The notes under the pieces are model-generated. The model had not been told where the DNA came from. It saw only the letters and a list, made by a program, of their open reading frames with translations, and did not search any database. From Acidobacteriota bacterium (GTDB lineage: Bacteria; Acidobacteriota; Terriglobia; Bryobacterales; Bryobacteraceae): a stretch of 62,601 bases of DNA. Within the stretch, counting starts at the first letter, position 1. Each line of letters begins with the position of its first letter. The stretch lies in the NCBI GenBank assembly GCA_026394055.1, contig JAPKYZ010000046.1:1-62601 (forward strand), read 5' to 3'. The position numbers were made by a program, and so were the translations under genes. Shown here in pieces: positions 54,104 through 62,497 of this stretch.

Positions 54104-55383
54104 CAGTCGTAGCTGCCATCAAGAAACCAGTTCGCCCTTTGCGGCGCATGCACGCAATAGAGCCGGTAGAGGCCGCCCGAATCGAGCGCAATGTCCCATT
54201 CATCGCGGCTCCAGGCGGTGGAGGCCCACCATTCGCCCGAGGTCCGCCACGGACCGGCGGTCTGGCGGACCACTCCCGCCACTTTCTGTGACCGGACGCG
54301 GCGGGGTGCGCCCTGCTGCAACTCCACCGCGGCTTCGAGCGGCGGGCGGAAGTAGCGGAAGGCCAACTGCAGGCCGGGCTTGGTTAACATGTCCGGCTCT
54401 TTTAGCGGCTCAAAGGCGCAGGGCCGCAACTGATAGGCGTCCGGGCGATGTGTGTCCAGCAGAGCGGGCGTGCCGACATGATCCGGCCCCACCAGGGCAC
54501 CCAGCCGCGCGATCAGCAGTTGCAGCTTTTCGGGTTCGGGTGCGGTGGGGACGAACAGCCCATCCTGGCGTGACCGGGTCTCGGCCGGATGGAGCGTCAC
54601 TTCCAAGGCCTGGATCGCCGCCTTCAGCGGGTGGGCTTCGAGATCGAGCTGCACTTGCTTCAGCAACACCAGCGGGTCCCGCAGAGCGACCGGGAATTCG
54701 AGCGATCGTGTCCGCTGCTCCCCCTTGGCCATCGTGAACCCCTTGGCCATCGTGAACTTCAGCGTGATGCGGTTGGTGGAGAGCGACTGCCGTGCCAGGC
54801 GAGCGGTGAGGTCCCGCACCAGCGCGGAGACGACGAATAGCAGTGGCTCCAGCAGCTCCACCGGATGCTCCAGTTCCTGCCGGGCGGTGTAGTCCTCCGG
54901 TGGCGCCGCCACTTCGAGCGGTCGGGAAAGCTGCCCGCAGGCCAGCAGGCGCAGCCGTGTCCCCACTTCGCCCAGCCGCTCCGCCACGCCCATCGCGGGT
55001 AGCGCGGTGAATTCGCCAAAAGTGCGGATGCCCCAGCTGAGCAGCGTGTCGATCAGCAGCGGGTCCGCTGGCAGATGGTGGATCGGGATGCGGCCCAGCA
55101 CCGCTGCTTCATCGCCGGGCGCAATGATGGTGACGCCTCGCAGATTTCTCGCCGCGACCACGGCGGCATCCGGGTTGCGGGCGATGGCCAGGTTCGCTTG
55201 AATGCCCATCGCCTGCCCGCGCCGCGATACTTCGGAGGCCAACTGGTGCGTATCGCCGAACAGGCGCGCCAAACCGGCCAGCGAGAAGACCACCGTATCG
55301 GGCGCGGTCAGCTCCAGCAAGGGCGAAAACTGCCCAGCCAGTTCCGCCAGTAGGGGCGACGATCCAAATAAGCAGGCGAACAT
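54103..55383 (-). CDS. imuB: ImuB-like Y-family polymerase relative with a short N-terminus
   Basis: A 426-residue adaptor of the DnaE2 mutasome. The recognisable part begins with VVFSLAGLARLFG and continues through NLAIARNPDAAVVAARNLRG, WGIRTFGEFTALP and LRLLACG (fingers, thumb and little finger). Canonical ImuB has roughly 70 more residues before this point, so the first palm segment is missing or much reduced; ImuB is catalytically inactive in any case. A tandem 18-bp duplication gives FTMAKGFTMAKG. The gene starts six bases after imuA. Confidence 0.82.
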   Translation of the reverse strand: MFACLFGSSPLLAELAGQFSPLLELTAPDTVVFSLAGLARLFGDTHQLASEVSRRGQAMGIQANLAIARNPDAAVVAARNLRGVTIIAPGDEAAVLGRIPIHHLPADPLLIDTLLSWGIRTFGEFTALPAMGVAERLGEVGTRLRLLACGQLSRPLEVAAPPEDYTARQELEHPVELLEPLLFVVSALVRDLTARLARQSLSTNRITLKFTMAKGFTMAKGEQRTRSLEFPVALRDPLVLLKQVQLDLEAHPLKAAIQALEVTLHPAETRSRQDGLFVPTAPEPEKLQLLIARLGALVGPDHVGTPALLDTHRPDAYQLRPCAFEPLKEPDMLTKPGLQLAFRYFRPPLEAAVELQQGAPRRVRSQKVAGVVRQTAGPWRTSGEWWASTAWSRDEWDIALDSGGLYRLYCVHAPQRANWFLDGSYD

Positions 55384-55389
55384 GGCGGC

Positions 55390-56058
55390 TTATGCTCCCA
55401 GGGTGGCGGGCAGGCGGGCTTCCAGCGTCAGCCTCTGCGTCAGCACCGGCTTGCGAAGGCCAGCCTCCAGTTCCATGCCTTCGAGCAACGCAAACGGCGT
55501 CCGGCCTTGCCACACGGGGCTCTGCGGAGCCAACTCGATCTGCCGCGCCGCACAAGCGCGCGCAAGCGGCTGCGTGCCCAGCACGATCAACACCGTGGGC
55601 GTATGCTCCACTGCCCGCTGGAACCGGTACCAGTGCGAAGTGGGGATGCGCTGCGTGGCCGCCACCGGAGCATCAGCCAAGTCCAGCACCACCAGGCCAA
55701 AGCCGCCCGCATGCAAGATCATGTCCGCGGCTCGCATGGCTTTCTCTACCTGGTGCGCGCACTGCACCCACAGCAGCTTGCCCAGATCGGCCTCCGCCAA
55801 CCGGGCGGACTGCGGGTCAAAAGCGACGTGCGTATCGACGAGGGCGCACACCTCGCCGCCACGCGTCGCCGTCGCCAGCATGGACTGCATCACCGCCGTC
55901 CGCCCGGAGGAGGCCGCCCCCACAATCTCCGTGATCGCCCCCCGCGGCAGCCCCGGCAGCAGCGGGTCCAGGCGGGTGTAGGAGAGCAGATCGGAAGGGG
56001 TTTGCCGGAGGGGCAGGGGACGGGAGAGGTCGAGTTTTGCGGTCGCGTGTTTCGCCAT
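55390..56058 (-). CDS. imuA: ImuA-like RecA-fold protein
   Basis: A 222-residue RecA-related protein, first gene of the imuA-imuB-dnaE2 operon for damage-induced mutagenesis. It has LPRGAITEIVGAASSGRTAV, where the Walker A is altered (GAASSGRT, arginine in place of lysine), then ALVDTHVAFDPQSARLAEAD and LVVLDLADAP. It probably binds ImuB or RecA-DNA rather than hydrolysing ATP. Upstream is a possible operator at 56067-56081. Confidence 0.87.
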   Translation of the reverse strand: MAKHATAKLDLSRPLPLRQTPSDLLSYTRLDPLLPGLPRGAITEIVGAASSGRTAVMQSMLATATRGGEVCALVDTHVAFDPQSARLAEADLGKLLWVQCAHQVEKAMRAADMILHAGGFGLVVLDLADAPVAATQRIPTSHWYRFQRAVEHTPTVLIVLGTQPLARACAARQIELAPQSPVWQGRTPFALLEGMELEAGLRKPVLTQRLTLEARLPATLGA

Positions 56059-56066
56059 TTGTTCGC

Positions 56067-56081
56067 CTATGGTCAGTATAG
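56067..56081 (-). promoter_or_regulatory. Candidate operator/-10 region before imuA
   Basis: A dyad CTAT-N7-ATAG nine bases before the imuA ATG; on the minus strand it includes TATACT, a plausible -10 box. imuA operons are usually LexA-controlled, but the spacing and core do not match a LexA box I know well. Confidence 0.3.
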
Positions 56082-56206
56082 CTTGCGTTGACGAAAGGCT
56101 GGGGGATGAGGTGGCCTAACCTCTCAGAAATGCCTTCCCTTCTGCGGACAGGTGTGCTCTACTGATCACACCCGGCAGGCGTCGGAGTTTCTTTAAGGTG
56201 TAACCA

Positions 56207-56443
56207 ATGAGAATATTGTTTTCTATTGTTCTTACGGCCACTCTGGCACTTGCTGCGGGGAAATCATCCGCGCGCAGCTCTGGCTCCACCGTTCGCGTGA
56301 AGCCCCACGTTACCAAGAACGGTACTTATGTCGAAGGCCACACGCGCACCCGGCCTAACAAAACCCAGACCGACAACTGGTCCGCCAAAGGGAATCAGAA
56401 TCCGAACTCCGGTAAGAAGGGCACACGTACGCCGGCAAAGTAG
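56207..56443 (+). CDS. Small secreted basic protein
   Basis: A 78-residue exported protein. Signal peptide (RILFSIVLTATLALAAG), then a basic, glycine/asparagine/threonine-rich tail: VKPHVTKNGTYVEGHTRTRP then KTQTDNWSAKGNQNPNSGKK. This pattern resembles small secreted proteins seen in many Gram-negative bacteria whose function is unknown. A good ribosome binding site (AAGGTG, six bases away) supports the ATG. A strong hairpin follows the stop. Confidence 0.72.
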   Translation: MRILFSIVLTATLALAAGKSSARSSGSTVRVKPHVTKNGTYVEGHTRTRPNKTQTDNWSAKGNQNPNSGKKGTRTPAK

Positions 56444-56449
56444 CTCATT

Positions 56450-56476
56450 CCCTGACGCGGTCTCTGCGCGTCAGGG
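56450..56476. terminator. Hairpin shared by the small secreted gene and a decayed antitoxin
   Basis: A perfect 10-bp stem CCCTGACGCG / CGCGTCAGGG with a 7-base loop, seven bases after the stop of the small secreted gene and 18 bases below the antitoxin relic on the other strand. No T run on either side; likely a bidirectional terminator. Confidence 0.6.
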
Positions 56477-56494
56477 TTCACCATGTTGCTGCCC

Positions 56495-56727
56495 TCAGCT
56501 ACCGGCCTCGAATCTCTTCGAAAACTCGTCCACCCCAATGGAACCCAGCTCCGCAAAGCTATCGGCGCAGCGCCCTTTCCATTGGTCAAACGGCAGTTCT
56601 CGCGCGGCCTCTTCAAAATGATCTGCCCTTGAACGACGGCGAACGCAATCTCCGTATCCGGCCCAAGACCGAAGCGGTCGCGGATGTCCTTGGGAATGGT
56701 GACCTGTCCACGCTCACCGATTCTCAT
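56495..56727 (-). pseudogene. AbrB/SpoVT-type antitoxin with a frameshift
   Basis: The 5' part encodes a normal AbrB-type swapped-hairpin domain: MRIGERGQVTIPKDIRDRFG then PDTEIAFAVVQGQIILKRPR. After that the frame leaves the family. In another frame the expected C-terminal part appears (ELPFDQWKGRCADSFAELGS, then GVDEFSKRFEAGS and a stop at 56495), as in AbrB antitoxins that pair with PIN toxins. The join near 56612 needs a one-base shift, and the 233-bp length is one base short of a multiple of three. No toxin gene follows. Either decay or a sequencing error. Confidence 0.7.
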
Positions 56728-56764
56728 ACTTCAAGTACGGATCAATTTCGTATTCCATTCACCC

Positions 56765-57226
56765 CTAGCGCGACAACTGCCGGCGGCGGCGCTGTTCGCG
56801 GCGGCTGGCGGCGGAGGTCGAATTTCCCAAACCACCAGACATGAACCAGTCGCACAGCAGGGTGAAGGGGAGGAGAATCAGAGACAGTAGCAAGCCCGAC
56901 CATAGCTCTCGACCGTCAAAAAGTGTCTGCCAAGCCGTGAGGAGAAGCTCGATGGCAACCAGCACCAATAGCCATTTCAGGCGTGACCGCATGGGTGGGA
57001 TCAGCCGCAGTTGAATCCACCGGGTAGGGCGGTCAGGGAACGTCTTCTTGAGCCACCGGAAGCACAGCCAGACAAGCACGCCGATGAGAACCCACGGTCC
57101 GAATGGCTCGAGGAGATTCTTGGGATAAGTGCGAATGAGCCAGTAACCGCACGGGGCCAGAGCCAGGGTGACGATCACCCATTCCAGCTTGCTCAGTGGT
57201 GGTGCCTGGGGCTCAGTGGGTGGCAT
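56765..57226 (-). CDS. Hypothetical membrane protein, 153 residues
   Basis: Not recognised. Four hydrophobic segments (about 12-30, 38-57, 83-101 and 109-127), a basic loop (KKTFPDRPTRWIQLRLIPP) and a very basic C-terminus (SRREQRRRRQLSR), which is expected to be cytoplasmic. The ATG at 57226 lies in a reasonable context. It sits between two decayed antitoxin genes. Confidence 0.6.
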   Translation of the reverse strand: MPPTEPQAPPLSKLEWVIVTLALAPCGYWLIRTYPKNLLEPFGPWVLIGVLVWLCFRWLKKTFPDRPTRWIQLRLIPPMRSRLKWLLVLVAIELLLTAWQTLFDGRELWSGLLLSLILLPFTLLCDWFMSGGLGNSTSAASRREQRRRRQLSR

Positions 57227-57258
57227 AAACTGTGTAAGTTACCTGTTCGGCTTGCCGC

Positions 57259-57421
57259 TTATAGTATAGCCTGCCCTAGCTTCCGATCCAGCCAGTCGAA
57301 TAGTTCCAGCCCTCTGCTGGCTGACCCTTGTACCGCCATCGCCCGGAGCTGAGCTTCCGTATCGAACGGGAGTGAGGGCCACGGTGGCCAGTTCGTCGCC
57401 CAGCTTGCGTGGATGATACAT
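57259..57421 (-). pseudogene. Decayed paralog of the orphan RHH antitoxin at 50670
   Basis: The minus strand reads KLGDELATVAL, then after a one-base shift FDTEAQLRAMAVQGSASRGL and ELFDWLDRKLGQ to a stop at 57259. This parallels the intact protein at 50670-50894 (KLIDELATVAL, FDAETQFRAMAARGSAKRGL, LLDRLDK). The N-terminal RHH part is missing. So it is a truncated and frameshifted copy. Confidence 0.75.
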
Positions 57422-57495
57422 GACTAAAATAAGATGATTCGCTGCCCTACTTTCTCCCTTGTCGCCAGACGGAAATTGTTATAGAGTAGCGCTCC

Positions 57496-60400
57496 ATGAA
57501 GTCTCGCCTAGCAGCCCTGTTGCTCCTATCTCTCAGTGCTTTGTTCGCACAATCCGAACGCGGCACCATCACCGGAACGGTCACGGATTCCTCCGGCGCC
57601 GTCATTCCTGGTGCGAAGGTCACCATCACCAATACCCAAACGGGTGTGGCGGTAAACGTCTCCAGCAACGATTCCGGCGACTATACGGTTCCCCAACTAC
57701 AAGTGGGTACGTATTCGGTCCGGGTGGAAAAGAATGGGTTTCGTCCCGCTTCGGTGACCGGCCTGGTGCTGAACGCATCGGCCACCACTCGTGCGGACGC
57801 GGTGCTGGAAGTTGGCACCTCGACGCAAGCGATTGAGGTGGCGGCCAACGCGCTGACACTTTCTACCGAGAATGCCAAATCGAGCGTCACCATCAATAAC
57901 AAGCTGGTGGACGAACTGCCGCTGGTGGTGGGCGGCACGCTGCGCAGCCCGTTCAATCTGGCCTCGTTGACGCCGGAAGCCAAGAACGTGGGTGGCGACA
58001 ACGGCTTTATCCTGGGCGGCGGCCAAGCGGCGGGCTATGGAACCAACCTCGATGGTGTTTCCGCCAACACCACCCGCGCCCTGACGCAGAGCTGGGTGGC
58101 GGTGAATGCGCCGTCGATTGAAGCGATCACGGAGTTCACGGTGGACACCAATGGCTTCAAGGCCGAATTCGGCCAGGCCACCGGCGGCATCATGAGCTTT
58201 GCGTCCAAGTCCGGCACCAATGAGTTCCACGGCACGGCGTACGAGTTCATGCGCAACAACGTGATGGACGCCAACAACTTCTTCAACAATGCCCGCGGCA
58301 TCGCCCGGCCCATCTACAAGCAGCACGATTTCGGCGCCTCCGCCGGTGGCCCGGTGTGGATCCCGAAGATCTACAACGGCCGCAACAAGACCTTCTTCTT
58401 CTTTAGCTACGAAGCGTTCCGCAACCGTGAAGGCGCCACCGGCGCTCAACGCACCGTGCCCACGCCTGAGATGTATGGCGGCGATTTCCGCAACTGGGTG
58501 GACGGCAACGGCCGCCAGATTCCGATCTACAATCCGTTGACCCAAACCGTGAACTCGGCGGGCCAGACGGTGCGCGACGTCTTCCCGAACAACCAGATTC
58601 CAGCCTCTAACTTTGACCCTGAAATCGTCAAGGCGCTCGGGGTATTTCGGAGCGGTACGGTTCCGGTGCCCAACAATGGCTCGGTTCCCGGCACGGTGGG
58701 TTATGTGCAGAACAACTATCTGGTGACCGGCGGCAGCGTCGTCCGGCCCAACACCAAGATCAGCGTCAAGGGTGACCACGTCTTTAATGACAAGCACCGT
58801 ATCTCGGGCTACTGGGGTTACAACCGGTCCTTTGAGAAGCCCGGCGCGCAGGGTCCTGCCGATCTGCCGGGACTGTTTGTGAATTACAACGACACCCGCC
58901 GCCCGTCCGACGTGTTCCGAGGTAGCTGGGACTGGAATATTTCGCCCACCGTGTTCAACCACTTCTACGGCGGCGGCAACAACTGGAAGGAAAACCACGA
59001 TCCGCCCCAAGCCACCGTCATCAGTGGCATCAACTGGAAGGATAAGTTCTGCGCGATCAACGTCGCCGAATGTAGCCAGAACCTGGTGAACATGAACTTC
59101 TCGAATAACTACAGCCAGTGGGGTGGCCGCGCCAACAATGGCTCAGAGAACTTCATCAAGCAGTTTGCCGACGATGTCACCATCATCAAGGGCAAGCACA
59201 CCATCAAGTTTGGTGGTCAGGCGATGTATCAGTACTACAACGGCTTCGGCCGCCAGTGCGTCTCGGGCTGCATGACGTTCGACTTTAAGCACACCGGACG
59301 CCCCGGCGACACCAACTTCACCACCGCCGGCGGCAGCCCGATTGCGTCCATGCTGCTCGGCTATGCCAGCGACGGTGTCGCGGAGACGGTCCGCTATATC
59401 GGCCAGCAGTGGCCTTCCTATTCCGGCTTTATCCAGACCGATTGGCGCGTCAAACCGAACCTGATGATCAACCTGGGCCTCCGCTGGGAGACCATGCTGC
59501 CGCCCACTGGTGAGAATGACCGCTGGAGCGATTTCTCCCCCACCCGTCCCAATCCTCTTGCTGGTAATTTGAAGGGCGCGTTGATCTACGCCGGAACGGG
59601 CGAGGGTCGCGAAGGCACCCGCACGCTGGCCGATAGTTACTTCAAGGCCTTTGGCCCGCGCTTCGGCATGGCTTACACCTACAAAGACAAGACCGTCATC
59701 CGCGCCTCAGCGGGCTTAAGCTACGGCAATATCACCACCGTCACTGGTTCCACCCATCAGCGCGGCTTCACGCTGGGCTTAAGCTTCCCGGATAACAGCA
59801 ACGGAATCACGCCTGCTTATCGGGTTAAAGACGGACTGCCGGCCTGGTCCGCGCCGCCCTTCATTGACCCCAGCTTTGCCAACCGCGACGCGATGCCGTG
59901 GTGGCAGGGTCAAGAAGCGACCCGCCCGCCCGCCTTCGTCACCTGGAATCTCTCCATCCAGCGCCAGTTGAGCAACACGATGGTGTTCGAGACCTCCTAC
60001 AACGCTTCGCTCGGCTCTGGCTTGCAGGCCGGGTTGTTGAACTACAACCAGCTGGACCCCAGCTTGCTCACCAAGTACGGAGCCACGCTGCTCAACTCTC
60101 GCTTTGATTCCCCGGCGGCGATTGCGGCTGGGATCACCGCACCCTATCCCTCCTTCGGCCAGGCTCCCGGCTTGAAGGGCACGGGCGGTTGGGGTGCGCA
60201 GGCCACGGTGCGCCAGGCGCTGCGCCCCTATCCGCAGTACAACACCATTGATACGGCTAGCGGTGGCGGCGACCACTCCGGCCATTCCACCTACCACGCC
60301 TTCATGGTCCGCTTCGAGAAGCGCTATTCGAGCGGCCTGCAGTTCCAGACCTCCTACGTGTTCTCGAAGATCCTCACCGATGCCGACAGTTACTGGGTGG

Positions 60401-61032
60401 GTGGCGCGGCAATGGACCAGTACAACCGTGGTCTCGAAAAGTCGGTCGGCCAGTTCAACGTGCCCCACAACTTCAAGATCGGCACGGTGTACGACCTGCC
60501 GTTCGGCAAGGGCCAGAAGTTCCTCAACAAGAGCGCCGCGCTCAGTTACCTGGTCGGCGGGTGGCGCGTTTCGGGGATCGCCTTCTACTCCAGCGGCCTG
60601 CCGCTGGGCTTAGGCACCAGCAACAGCATGCCGTTGTTCTCCGGCAGCCTGCGTCCCATCATTTCCAGCTATGACGGCTGGCAAGGGGCGATCAAGGGCG
60701 ACAAGTTCGACCCGTTTGTCGACCGTTTCGTGCAACCGGCCAGCTTCTTCCCAGCCCAGCCCGCCAACACGTTCGGCAATCAGACGCGCTACAACCCCAA
60801 GTTCAGCCAGTTTGGTAACTACAACGAGAACATCTCGATTGCCAAATCGTTCCCGTTGAAAGAGAAGATCCGCCTGGACTTCCGCGCTGAAATGTTCAAC
60901 GCCTTCAACCGCGTCCGCTTCGGCACCGGCAACCTGCAGATCCAGAGCACCCAATTCGGCCAACTCACCGGCTCCGGCGACTTGCTGAACTCGCCGCGGC
61001 AGATGCAGATGGCGCTGAAGCTCTACTTCTGA
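57496..61032 (+). CDS. Oar-like TonB-dependent outer-membrane receptor 2
   Basis: A 1178-residue outer-membrane receptor with the same plan as the one at 20920. Signal peptide (AALLLLSLSALFAQ), carboxypeptidase-regulatory domain (TITGTVTDSSGAVIPGAKVT), plug (about 110-235, GTNLDGVSANTTRALTQSW) and barrel, with MSFASKSGTNEFHGTAYEFM and a C-terminal QMALKLYF. The two receptors differ enough to have different substrates. No clear ribosome binding site precedes the ATG; a weak TTGTCG/TATAGA pair lies at 57459-57485 with short spacing. The stop is two bases from the IS110-like boundary. Confidence 0.9.
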   Translation: MKSRLAALLLLSLSALFAQSERGTITGTVTDSSGAVIPGAKVTITNTQTGVAVNVSSNDSGDYTVPQLQVGTYSVRVEKNGFRPASVTGLVLNASATTRADAVLEVGTSTQAIEVAANALTLSTENAKSSVTINNKLVDELPLVVGGTLRSPFNLASLTPEAKNVGGDNGFILGGGQAAGYGTNLDGVSANTTRALTQSWVAVNAPSIEAITEFTVDTNGFKAEFGQATGGIMSFASKSGTNEFHGTAYEFMRNNVMDANNFFNNARGIARPIYKQHDFGASAGGPVWIPKIYNGRNKTFFFFSYEAFRNREGATGAQRTVPTPEMYGGDFRNWVDGNGRQIPIYNPLTQTVNSAGQTVRDVFPNNQIPASNFDPEIVKALGVFRSGTVPVPNNGSVPGTVGYVQNNYLVTGGSVVRPNTKISVKGDHVFNDKHRISGYWGYNRSFEKPGAQGPADLPGLFVNYNDTRRPSDVFRGSWDWNISPTVFNHFYGGGNNWKENHDPPQATVISGINWKDKFCAINVAECSQNLVNMNFSNNYSQWGGRANNGSENFIKQFADDVTIIKGKHTIKFGGQAMYQYYNGFGRQCVSGCMTFDFKHTGRPGDTNFTTAGGSPIASMLLGYASDGVAETVRYIGQQWPSYSGFIQTDWRVKPNLMINLGLRWETMLPPTGENDRWSDFSPTRPNPLAGNLKGALIYAGTGEGREGTRTLADSYFKAFGPRFGMAYTYKDKTVIRASAGLSYGNITTVTGSTHQRGFTLGLSFPDNSNGITPAYRVKDGLPAWSAPPFIDPSFANRDAMPWWQGQEATRPPAFVTWNLSIQRQLSNTMVFETSYNASLGSGLQAGLLNYNQLDPSLLTKYGATLLNSRFDSPAAIAAGITAPYPSFGQAPGLKGTGGWGAQATVRQALRPYPQYNTIDTASGGGDHSGHSTYHAFMVRFEKRYSSGLQFQTSYVFSKILTDADSYWVGGAAMDQYNRGLEKSVGQFNVPHNFKIGTVYDLPFGKGQKFLNKSAALSYLVGGWRVSGIAFYSSGLPLGLGTSNSMPLFSGSLRPIISSYDGWQGAIKGDKFDPFVDRFVQPASFFPAQPANTFGNQTRYNPKFSQFGNYNENISIAKSFPLKEKIRLDFRAEMFNAFNRVRFGTGNLQIQSTQFGQLTGSGDLLNSPRQMQMALKLYF

Positions 61033-61086
61033 TATGAAACGACCTGTCAATACCCTCAACAGGTGCTGACGGTTTTTCTTCGGCTT

Positions 61087-61122
61087 CAAGTGCCTCCCGC
61101 CCACCAGGGCGGGAGGCACTTG
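61087..61122. terminator. Strong 16-bp hairpin downstream of the second Oar gene
   Basis: A perfect stem (CAAGTGCCTCCCGCCC and its complement) with loop ACCA. A T-rich stretch (GGTTTTTCTTC) lies just before it, and a weaker hairpin ACCTGT/ACAGGT (61042-61062) precedes that. It could end transcription from either side, or be a structured part of the IS110 noncoding end. Confidence 0.65.
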
Positions 61123-61141
61123 TGTTTGCGGTTGGGGTTGC

Positions 61142-61342
61142 GGACAGCGGCGTCGAAGGCAGCGGGGAGGGTGACGCGACGATGGATCACTCTGATATGC
61201 GCGGGTCTGGGCCGCAGGGTCATGATTCGTCGGGAGCTGCCTCGGACTAAACGCGCGGGTTGGGGCCGTGGCCCGTGCCACATAGAAGCTGACGAGGATT
61301 CTCCTTTTCGTGGAATCCCCGCCACCTTCGACGCTGCTGTCC
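61142..61342. repeat. Long imperfect inverted repeat in the IS110 noncoding end
   Basis: Arms 61142-61168 and 61316-61342 pair at 24 of 27 positions (core CCTTCGACG / CGTCGAAGG). The roughly 147-base interior has no convincing gene. The region between the receptor stop and the transposase stop (61033-61363) holds only this, the hairpin at 61087 and the candidate IS end. Confidence 0.7.
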
Positions 61343-61363
61343 GGAGAGGGTGCATGCGGTTAC

Positions 61364-62497
61364 TTAGCCGGCCTGGACGGCGGGCCTTTGTTCAGTGTGC
61401 GTCGCAATGGCCCAGATAAAACCGAGCAGTTCGCGCGCGATGGCCGTCACGATCTGGTTCTTGTTTTTGCCTTTGGCCGCCAGCGTCTGGTAGCGTTTGT
61501 GCAAGCGATGCTGAGCTTTCCAGGCCATCGCCTTCACCTCATCGCTCAAGGCCAGCGACTTCTGCCGGCGCAACAGAAAGCCGGTGACATTGGGCCGGTG
61601 ATGGTAGGACCAGGAAGACTCCACCAGCACTCTTCGTAGATGAGCGTTGCCGGACTTGGTGATCGGCCCGCGGTGAACCTTCGCTCCGCTGGAATGTTCG
61701 CTCGCCACTAGGCCGCTGTAGCCCATCAACTGCCTGGGGTGGGCGAAGCGCGTCAACGATCCCAACTCCGACACGATCGTGGCCGCGGTCGTCTGGGCCA
61801 CTCCGCGCAAGGCCTGCAAGGCTTCGATCACGGCGCGCAGTGCCACGGGCGCCTCACGCACCGCCTCGTCAATGGCCGCTTCCAGGTGCCGGATTCGTTG
61901 GGCCACATGCTCCACCTCGTGCAGGTAGCTCAGCAACGTCACCTCCAGCGCTTGGTGCGCGAAGTGAACGTTGATCTTGATCCACTCCAGGAACTGCTTG
62001 GTCCACGGTTTTAGGCCTTCCGGCTTCTGGCCATGACGCAACAAGAACTTGCTTAATCGATGCCGGGCCTTCAGTTGATCCTTCTTCGCCGCCTCGCGCG
62101 CCCGCACCAGATCGCGCAGCGCTTCCTGCTCCGGGCTGGGCACGGCCACCGCCGTCAACTCTCCGGCACGGTAGCAACGGGCCAGCTTCTCGGCATCGCG
62201 GCGGTCGGTCTTGATCCGCTCGCTGGCCTTGGTGGGAATCAGGCTCGGCGCGATCACTTCGCATTCCACCCCCAGCTGGCTCAGTTGCCAGTACAGGCAG
62301 TAGCCGGTTGGTCCGGCCTCATAGCAGGCCCGCAGTTCGCCTTGCTCCCGCCGCTTCTTCACCAGTTTCCGCAGCGGTTCCAGCCGGTTGGCGATCGTGC
62401 CCAGACTGCGCACTTCGCCACTTCTCCCGGCCTCGGCCACCGCCACCGCAATCGTCTCCGCGTGGACATCCAGGCCCACGTACAGTATCTTTTTCAT
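61364..62497 (-). CDS. IS110-family DEDD transposase/recombinase
   Basis: A 377-residue recombinase. The N-terminal RuvC-like DEDD domain has D10 (YVGLDVHAETIAV), E60 (ACYEAGPTGY) and D98/D101 (ERIKTDRRDAEKLA). A coiled-coil region (about 120-220) follows, then the C-terminal Tnp_20 domain (LRGVAQTTAATIVSELG, RQLMGYSGLVASEHSSGAKV, GPITKSGNAHLRRVLVESSW) with its serine. The frame is uninterrupted, so the element may be active. IS110 enzymes of this type use an element-encoded bridge RNA to pick target and donor. Confidence 0.92.
   Translation of the reverse strand: MKKILYVGLDVHAETIAVAVAEAGRSGEVRSLGTIANRLEPLRKLVKKRREQGELRACYEAGPTGYCLYWQLSQLGVECEVIAPSLIPTKASERIKTDRRDAEKLARCYRAGELTAVAVPSPEQEALRDLVRAREAAKKDQLKARHRLSKFLLRHGQKPEGLKPWTKQFLEWIKINVHFAHQALEVTLLSYLHEVEHVAQRIRHLEAAIDEAVREAPVALRAVIEALQALRGVAQTTAATIVSELGSLTRFAHPRQLMGYSGLVASEHSSGAKVHRGPITKSGNAHLRRVLVESSWSYHHRPNVTGFLLRRQKSLALSDEVKAMAWKAQHRLHKRYQTLAAKGKNKNQIVTAIARELLGFIWAIATHTEQRPAVQAG

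Noticed and set aside
56059..56100. LexA box controlling imuA-imuB-dnaE2
   Set aside because: A dyad CTAT-N7-ATAG exists but does not match a LexA consensus I can name with confidence, so it is listed only as a weak candidate operator.
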